This document shows, in pieces, positions 58,410-64,000 of a DNA stretch of 64,000 bases. Origin of the DNA: Mastigias papua (lineage: Eukaryota; Cnidaria; Scyphozoa; Rhizostomeae; Mastigiidae); NCBI GenBank assembly GCA_964019165.1, contig OZ025271.1:10115775-10179774 (forward strand), written 5' to 3'. How positions within the stretch are numbered: the first letter of the stretch is position 1; each line of letters opens with the position of its first letter. The notes under the pieces are model-generated. The model did no database searches, was not told the origin of the DNA, and saw only the letters and a program-made list of their open reading frames with translations. The translations under genes were made by a program, and so were the position numbers.

Positions 58410-59763
58410 GAGATGGATGAATCCATAACATGGGCGAAGAAAACGTTGTCGATTTACGAACCAGAAGCAACAAGTCTTGTCAACTCCCCAAAAGACTGAA
58501 TCACATGGAAAGTTATCTTTTGCTAGTGCCAGAAAGATGGACTTCTTTGGTATAAAGTTAGAAACATCCGGAGTGAGAGAGAAATGAACGAGGAAGCTAT
58601 CGATGGAATAGAGGACAGTTTTCCATTGTACAGTGATCTTCCTTTTGACCAGTCTATTTAGTAACGTCTTTTGGCCTATTTGCAAGTCCCAAAGAGTCCA
58701 AGTCGAGTTACCAACTGACAATTCAAATGGTTGTTCAGTGAAAGATAAACTATGATGTACACATTGTACTGAGGGTATTGATGGGGACTATTTATATCAA
58801 AGAGTTGGGGGATCAAAGTCGACAGGGGCTCCTTTAGACAGCAGAGCAACAATTACAATGTCTCTCAGGGGAATTGGTTGTGGATTCAGTGCTATGAAAG
58901 AGTGGTGTGGTGCTATGAACATACCCTATTCATTAAACCAAGATGCTTATAGTTCACATCGTAAAAAAATTCATGGGGTAAGTTTTGAAATGACAAAACT
59001 TGTTCATGAAAACTCTACTAAGCCAGTTAGATATGCATACAAAGATACTTTTATTCTTCCAGATAAGAATGGAGTTTTAAAAATTGCAGTTATCCTTTGA
59101 CAGTGCATGGCACAGAAGAGGACACTCCTCTCATAATGGACTGGCATCAACAATTGACTTGCTCACGTGAATACCAACTGACTTTGAAGTGTTTAGCAAC
59201 TTCTGTCTAAAAATATGAACTTGCACCTGAAAAGCCTGATAGTCCAGAGTGGAGGTAAAAGCATACAACAAACTGCCCCAAAAATTTCAATGACTCGATG
59301 GCAAGTTGAATGTGCATTGCAATTATTGATGTGATCAGAGGAAAATCACAAGCTATGTTATACTGTTATGTTGTGTGATGGAAACATATATTGGGAAAAA
59401 GTTACTGCCAATTCTACAATGCCTGTCTGTCTCAGATCTTCTGAAGAGGTGCTCCAGAAATAGGACACTAAAGCCAAGTGGGTCCCAGCATCATTTTATT
59501 TGGGAAATTTCCCTAAAGTCACATTTGCATATAGGCAGATATGATAAACAGTATTGGCAGTTTTCTGTTTGCCAGTTCATATTGGGTGCTTCTTTCTATC
59601 ACACAACATGCAAGCTACGTTAGGAATGGAGTCAGGCAGATTTCTTACACTTTCATCCAGTGAGAAGGATATGAAAAGTCTAAAGAAAAATGCTCAAGAA
59701 CAAAAGAAGCTATCTTGTGAAGGCATAAGTTATGCTTCTGGTCCCTTCACATTTGCTGATTAG
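58410..59763 (+). pseudogene. Mutator-like transposase, decayed
   Basis: Coding-like pieces in changing frames: a basic N-terminus (58430-58660; SFASARKMDFFGIKLE), then RATITMSLRGIGCGFSAMKE and WCGAMNIPYSL (58850-58935), YAYKDTFILPDKNGVLKIAV (59035-59095), followed in another frame by FDSAWHRRGHSSHNGLAST (about 59100-59150). The SFD-W-RRGH-SHNG motif is the hallmark of the Mutator-like transposase domain that is common in cnidarian genomes. The last piece (59554-59763) has the SHNM..GMESGRF tail. Many stops, so inactive. No terminal inverted repeats were found. It sits in the presumed intron 57508-60993. Confidence 0.65.
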
Positions 59764-60150
59764 AATTATCAAATAAATGTAAAAAATTACCTCAGGTTAG
59801 CATTTAATTGAAAGAATCATAGATATGAGTTGGTTATGGTATTGTTTTATGGTCATATTGAACATTATTGACAGTTCAATCAACTTTGAACACATTGTCA
59901 AACTTCAAATTCACTTTTCTCAAATGTGTTTTTTCATGTAGTGTAAGTACTTAGTGAACATACATTTTTGCCTAAACAAATAGCAAAGATTACTTCTTAT
60001 ATATCATTTTAAAGCTAAAGCCCTAAGGAGTGATGTTACAGGCTTTATTTTGTGATAAAATGCACTTTAATGCACTTTTAATGAAGATATTTCTTCAAAA
60101 ATATCTTGCGGAAAAGTAATTTTGATACTTTCTAAAGTATTTTGCTATAG
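59764..60150. other. No gene recognised
   Basis: AT-rich stretch between the Mutator-like remnant and the SINE. Confidence 0.4.
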
Positions 60151-60159
60151 ACAACTCAT

Positions 60160-60201
60160 TTTGTACGTCGGTGCTCAGTTGGTAGAGCACCGACGTACAA
60201 A
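60160..60201 (+). other. Perfect hairpin at the SINE 5' end
   Basis: TTGTACGTCGGTGCTC (60161-60176) is the exact reverse complement of GAGCACCGACGTACAA (60185-60200), with the D-loop AGTTGGTA as the loop. In the second copy the corresponding 5' sequence is a normal tRNA acceptor arm. Confidence 0.85.
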
Positions 60202-60475
60202 GTCAGGGGTCGCGAGTTCGAATCCCGCTCGGGTCGGTTAGTTTCTCGCACTTTCACTTTTCATTTCTTCCAAACCCTGTTGCTTCTACTTAACCTTCCT
60301 TAACTCTATCCAGTCAATGGGGCTGCGATGCCCCCCCCCCGGTGTGAGCAGTCCTCTCTCAACAGCAGGTCCAATGCACATTGCGATGGAGCTGTGATTG
60401 CTCCCCTGTGCAAATTGGTTAAGAGAGGGGTGGTGCGAGCAAATGACCTACCCTGGAGCAATGATTTGGAAGCGT

Positions 60476-60548
60476 GGCCCGATAGCTCAGTTGGTAGAGC
60501 ACCGACGTACAAAGTCAGGGGTCGCGAGTTCGAATCACGCTCGGGTCG
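60476..60548 (+). tRNA. tRNA-like head of SINE (probably not a functional tRNA)
   Basis: 73 nt that fold as a cloverleaf: GGCCCGA pairs with TCGGGTC (one G-U), the D arm is GCTC/GAGC, the T loop TTCGAAT. The A box (TAGCTCAGTTGG) and B box (GAGTTCGAATC) are good, so Pol III transcription is plausible. The anticodon loop GTACAAA would give ACA, and the anticodon and T stems have mismatches, so it is tRNA-derived rather than a working tRNA. Confidence 0.6.
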
Positions 60549-60617
60549 GTTATTTTCTCGCACTTTCACTTTTCATTTCTTCCAAACCCTGTTGCTTCTA
60601 CTTAACAACTCATTTTG

Positions 60618-60993
60618 GAAATCCAACAAGATAACATCACTCTCCAGGTCATTGGGGTTAATTTGATATATTGTTATCACACTTTGTACCTATTGCTACA
60701 GAAATCTATGCTCACTTAGTGATACTACTCAAATGCCATTATTTGTTAGTTACCATGGAAACCAATTATCAAATCTAAAAGTAGATCTCATATTTGAAAT
60801 CAGTGTGTTGACTTTGTGTTGGGCTGTTACTTTGAGGGAGATACTATAAGAGTATATGATTTTGAAATTTCGACCAGTACCTGCCTTAAGGAGTATTCTT
60901 CATTTAACAATATTTTGATTCTGAATTCTTTCAACACGTATGTTTACATTAAACATAATGCAAAGGACCTTTGAATCACAAAATTCTACTTAC
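60618..60993. other. Probable intron, no gene recognised
   Basis: AT-rich stretch between the SINE and the exon at 60994. Confidence 0.4.
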
Positions 60994-61083
60994 GATATTC
61001 ATGCATGGAAATACAACCAATGTCTCCAATGTTAACTTTGGAACCGTGCGATGCATGTATTGACAAGTTAGGCGTGTTTCTCA
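60994..61083 (-). CDS. 90-bp exon of the NLR-type gene (candidate)
   Basis: Acceptor CAGCTCTCTTATTTATAG, donor ATC then GTAAGT, both good. Only the phase-1 frame is open: RNTPNLSIHASHGSKVNIGD and nine further residues. The segment is polar with alternating hydrophobics; VNIG resembles the core of amyloid-type RHIM motifs, which is weak evidence. It joins in phase with 63612-63645 upstream and the micro-exons downstream. Confidence 0.5.
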
Positions 61084-61574
61084 CTATAAATAAGAGAGCT
61101 GAGTTATGATAGTTGTGACATGATGCATTCTTCATGAAGTCCAAGGGGATTTTCTGTGTACTTCGAATGTACGATTAAGTGGTGTCATTCACATTGACAT
61201 GAAATTTGATTTTGAGAATGTAACTTGACAATATCACATGCCTGATATGAATCAAGATATTCAGCTGCTCTTAGATTATGTAAGCAAATAGATAGTTTGC
61301 AGAATTAAACCATTAGACTTGTGTTCATGGCTGCCAAATAGCCTAAAATTTTGTATAATTTGTCATTTTTGTACTTTTGTGCTGGCAATGACTAGTACTT
61401 GTGTTGAAGGAGATAATAGAGACTTTTTGCTAACTTCTGAATATGAGTCCTGCACTTAACTTCGTGGAGATTTTATGCGGATAAGCAATTTTATATCCTC
61501 GTAATGACATTGTATAGATAGGGAATTATTTCTTGGGATAAAACTTGGAAATTCAATGTATTCCTCTGTATTAT
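61084..61574. other. Probable intron, no gene recognised
   Basis: AT-rich, anonymous. Confidence 0.4.
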
Positions 61575-62655
61575 AGGATCAATGCGCCAAGGTATTATAT
61601 GCACCAAAGCATTTGCTGGAAGTTATCTCTGGAGGACAAAATTAGATAGTGATCTTGAAAGTCTAATTTCTAGCTGTCTTGTATGCACAGCTGTACAACA
61701 AGAACCAGCAAAAAGCACCTTTTCACGAGTAGTCATATTCAAATAGACCATGGAAGCCCATAGAAATCGATTATGCTGAAAATAAAGGTCGCTACTACTT
61801 GATAATTATGAAAAGTCATTCTAAATGACTAGAAGTGTATTCCATAAATTCCATGACTGCTAGATAAACCATTGAACGTTTGTGCTCACTTTTAGCATGA
61901 TACGGATTACTGGAACGTTTGGTGAGGGATACTGGAGGACAATTCGTTTCTGAGGAATTCAGTAAGTTCTTGAAGAAAAATGGTATACAGCACCCTAAAA
62001 TTCAGGCTGAACGTTATGTCCAAATCTTGAAACAAAAATTAACAAAGCATATATTGGAGGATGACAAGTTGAGTGAGCAGCACTGCTTAACAAATTTCTT
62101 GCTAAGCTACCGCACCACGCCCAGCTCAACTGTCGGGCAGAGCCCAGCAGAATTAATCACTCTGCATAACATGATTCAGTCTGCTGAAACCCCACATGCC
62201 CATTTGAATAGAGGAGGCTCAGGACAAACACCGACAATTTCATTATAGAATAATGAAGATGAGAACATCTCAGAATGGTGACACAGTCTTGATTAGAAAT
62301 ATGTGTTGTGGAATAGATAAATGGATTATGGGAGTTATTATTGCAGTCAAAGGTCCTATAACATATTCAGTTCGCTGTGAAGGTAAAGTTAGATATGGGC
62401 ATTGAGAGCACACCCAAAGTTTTCTTGGAGACAAGTCATTATCTCGTAGTCTTCCTGAGTGTGATCATACACCAGAATTATTTCATGAGCAAATTATGCC
62501 AAGAAGCAGTCAGCCCCAATAAGCCACCGCTATTACAGACATTGCATCAAATGAGGAAAATAATAAATGTGAATCCGGAATTCACAACCTACTTCAATGG
62601 AGGCAATCCCAGAGACATTATCCAATAAGAATCATGAAGCCACAAGTCAAACACA
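61575..62655 (+). pseudogene. Ty3/Gypsy integrase to pol 3' end, decayed fragment
   Basis: Starts in the integrase zinc site (WRTKLDSDLESLISSCLVC), continues with KPIEIDYAENKGRYYLIIM-like text (first catalytic Asp), then RDTGGQFVSEEFSKFLKKNG (where the second catalytic residue is expected), QAERYVQILKQ with the catalytic Glu, and NFLLSYRTTPSSTVGQSPAEL. After a frame change the C-terminal module follows (NGDTVLIRNMCCG, GPITYSVRC), ending in HYPIRIMKP. The YHPATNG-type loop before QAERY is missing. Different lineage from the other two Gypsy elements of the window. No LTRs found. Confidence 0.75.
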
Positions 62656-63611
62656 GTGCTAGTTAGATGTATAATCCCTAGGCTAGAGGGTTGAATAATC
62701 CCTAGAGAAAATACATAAGAGAGTTTTGTATTCTACCCACACCCTTGATTTAGTTATGCTTTAAAGGTTTTGTACCGTTTACATTTACTTTAGTTGCACC
62801 GGAATGCTTTTCCTAGTATTCATGGATAAACTGAACACGTACATGTTTATACTCATGGAGTTTATATCAGAAGGGAGCAGATGTAAGATATTAGTGTATA
62901 TTAGGGATATATAATAACAATAGATGATATATACCAACCTCATAAATGATATTAAGATATAACAATAGTAACTGATGGATTTCATATACATCAAAATATA
63001 TTCATTATAAATTCCATTTGCCTATTTACATCCATATGACATGCTCAGCTCAGATGCTAGAATCACATCTATTAATGTATATGAAGTGATTACTTCTCAA
63101 TCAATTAACAAGCAGCAGTACATGTGGAAAATTTATTACAATTTCCCTATGATGGAGTGACCAATGCTGACAGCATAGTGACACTAGAGAGCACATCGCT
63201 ACTGAATACAGTGACAAAATCGCATTAAGAAGAGAGTACACCAATTTCCACGTTTCTACATTTTGCACGCCTTTGCCGTGGAAAGAGAAACACGGTAAGG
63301 TAAATGTGCAATGAATATATCTCATTGGAATTCACGAGTTGTGTACCAATGTTTGCGAGTGCCATCATATATACTTCCAAGGAAGTCCTGTGATTCAGGA
63401 GCATCACTTGTGAAAGAATTTGGAGGCTAATTTACGAAGAATAAGTCTCCAGGCTGAACAGCACCTTCAGTCATGTGTACATTATAATCACTTACTAGTT
63501 TAGTTATTTCATTAATTCACAACAAATATCCTATATATATATCTGATCATTAAACTTTTGATTAAGTTAAGAGAACATCGACTGATGACATCTGGCGCAC
63601 AAAATAAATAC
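62656..63611. other. No confident gene
   Basis: AT-rich. 63400-63480 on the minus strand reads VHMTEGAVQPGDLFFVN, which looks coding, possibly another element remnant, but is not recognised. Confidence 0.3.
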
Positions 63612-63645
63612 CTAAAGCCAACTGCTCCCTAACATCATCAGGAGC
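63612..63645 (-). CDS. 34-bp exon of the NLR-type gene (candidate)
   Basis: Acceptor TTTAGAATTCACCAG, donor TTTAG then GTATTT. Phase 0 at its start, phase 1 at its end; it reads APDDVREQLAL plus one base that completes a Val codon with the exon at 60994-61083. The gene must start further right, outside the window. Confidence 0.4.
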
Positions 63646-64000
63646 CTGGTGAATTCTAAACACAAATACAATTTACGTATATAACAAAAGCAGGTAAAAA
63701 ATACATTTCTAGTTACCACTAGTAACTGAAAGTGTTTATTAATCATTTACTTTGCGATGTCATTCTCTAAAGTATTTTCTGTTGACTGTTCAATGACATT
63801 GGCACTACAATCTCACATTCATGTCCAAAGCATGCATTCCATGTTTCATGAAATTGCTTCATCACCTTAGATGTTGCTTTGCCACCTTATATCTCCATGG
63901 CAATAATTTCATCTAATATTGTCAAGGTAATTTATGATACAGTTCAATTCAATCATTTATCCATTCAAATAAATTTCATATAGAGAGCATCATTTTCGAA
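63646..64000. other. No gene recognised
   Basis: AT-rich; further 5' exons of the minus-strand gene are expected beyond the window. Confidence 0.35.

Larger units (their letters stand above)
60151..60617 (+). mobile_element. Composite tRNA-derived SINE (dimer) with 13-bp target duplication
   Basis: ACAACTCATTTTG occurs at 60151-60163 and 60605-60617. Between lie two tRNA-like heads, each followed by the same tail of about 60 bp (CTCGCACTTTCACTTTTCAT to CTTCTACTTAAC), joined by a 175-bp unique linker. The first head lacks its acceptor half. A 13-bp duplication fits LINE-assisted insertion. Confidence 0.7.

Noticed and set aside
58377..58721. 114-codon minus-strand frame
   Set aside because: Antisense to the Mutator-like transposase remnant, which has recognisable motifs on the plus strand.
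60164..60238. First tRNA-like copy as a tRNA gene
   Set aside because: Its 5' acceptor half is missing and replaced by a snap-back sequence.

Overview
The window is metazoan nuclear DNA. It is AT-rich, introns with GT..AG borders are visible, and it is dominated by transposable elements: Penelope-like, L2/CR1-type LINE, Ty3/Gypsy, BEL/Pao, Mutator-like, piggyBac-like and PIF/Harbinger-like, plus a tRNA-derived SINE. With a NACHT-type innate immune receptor this fits an aquatic invertebrate such as a cnidarian or sponge. I cannot name the species. There are no prokaryotic features. Positions 26785-26984 are an assembly gap of 200 Ns.

Left part (1-29900). It opens with the 3' end of a Penelope-like element (GIY-YIG domain plus a tail carrying a hammerhead ribozyme fold). 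A second 3' fragment of the same family follows the gap. Between them lie a 0.9-kb Harbinger-like foldback (2348-3262); a nearly complete Ty3/Gypsy element (3516-8972; 275-bp LTRs with four differences, 4-bp target duplication, an apparent -1 frameshift site between gag and pol, two in-frame stops); a 5'-truncated LINE with a long open frame (10028-13000); a nest of DNA elements (16517-18915); a damaged antisense LINE (20451-21875); a mariner-like MITE (24855-25277); and a piggyBac-like derivative (25654-26613).

Right part (29900-64000). The main host gene is an NLR-type gene on the minus strand. Its 2-kb NACHT exon (39624-41686) has consensus splice sites at both ends. Small exons that the long reading frames do not show can be read upstream (63612-63645, 60994-61083, 57484-57507, 57124-57147, joined in a consistent phase) and downstream (32769-32822, 31993-32055, 31454-31513, 30876-30917, 30467-30544, 29943-30164, all phase 0, Ser/Pro-rich). 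If this model is right, one gene covers about 34 kb and its introns have collected most of the transposons of this half: a very young gag-only LTR element (33959-35772) inside an older foldback, a BEL/Pao fragment, a Gypsy copy split by a LINE, a Mutator-like pseudogene, a composite SINE and a further Gypsy integrase fragment.

The most interesting items are the split NLR gene with micro-exons, the gag-only LTR element with apparently identical LTRs, the TTTAAAC frameshift site of the Gypsy element, the two hammerhead folds, and the SINE dimer whose 5' end is a perfect snap-back hairpin.
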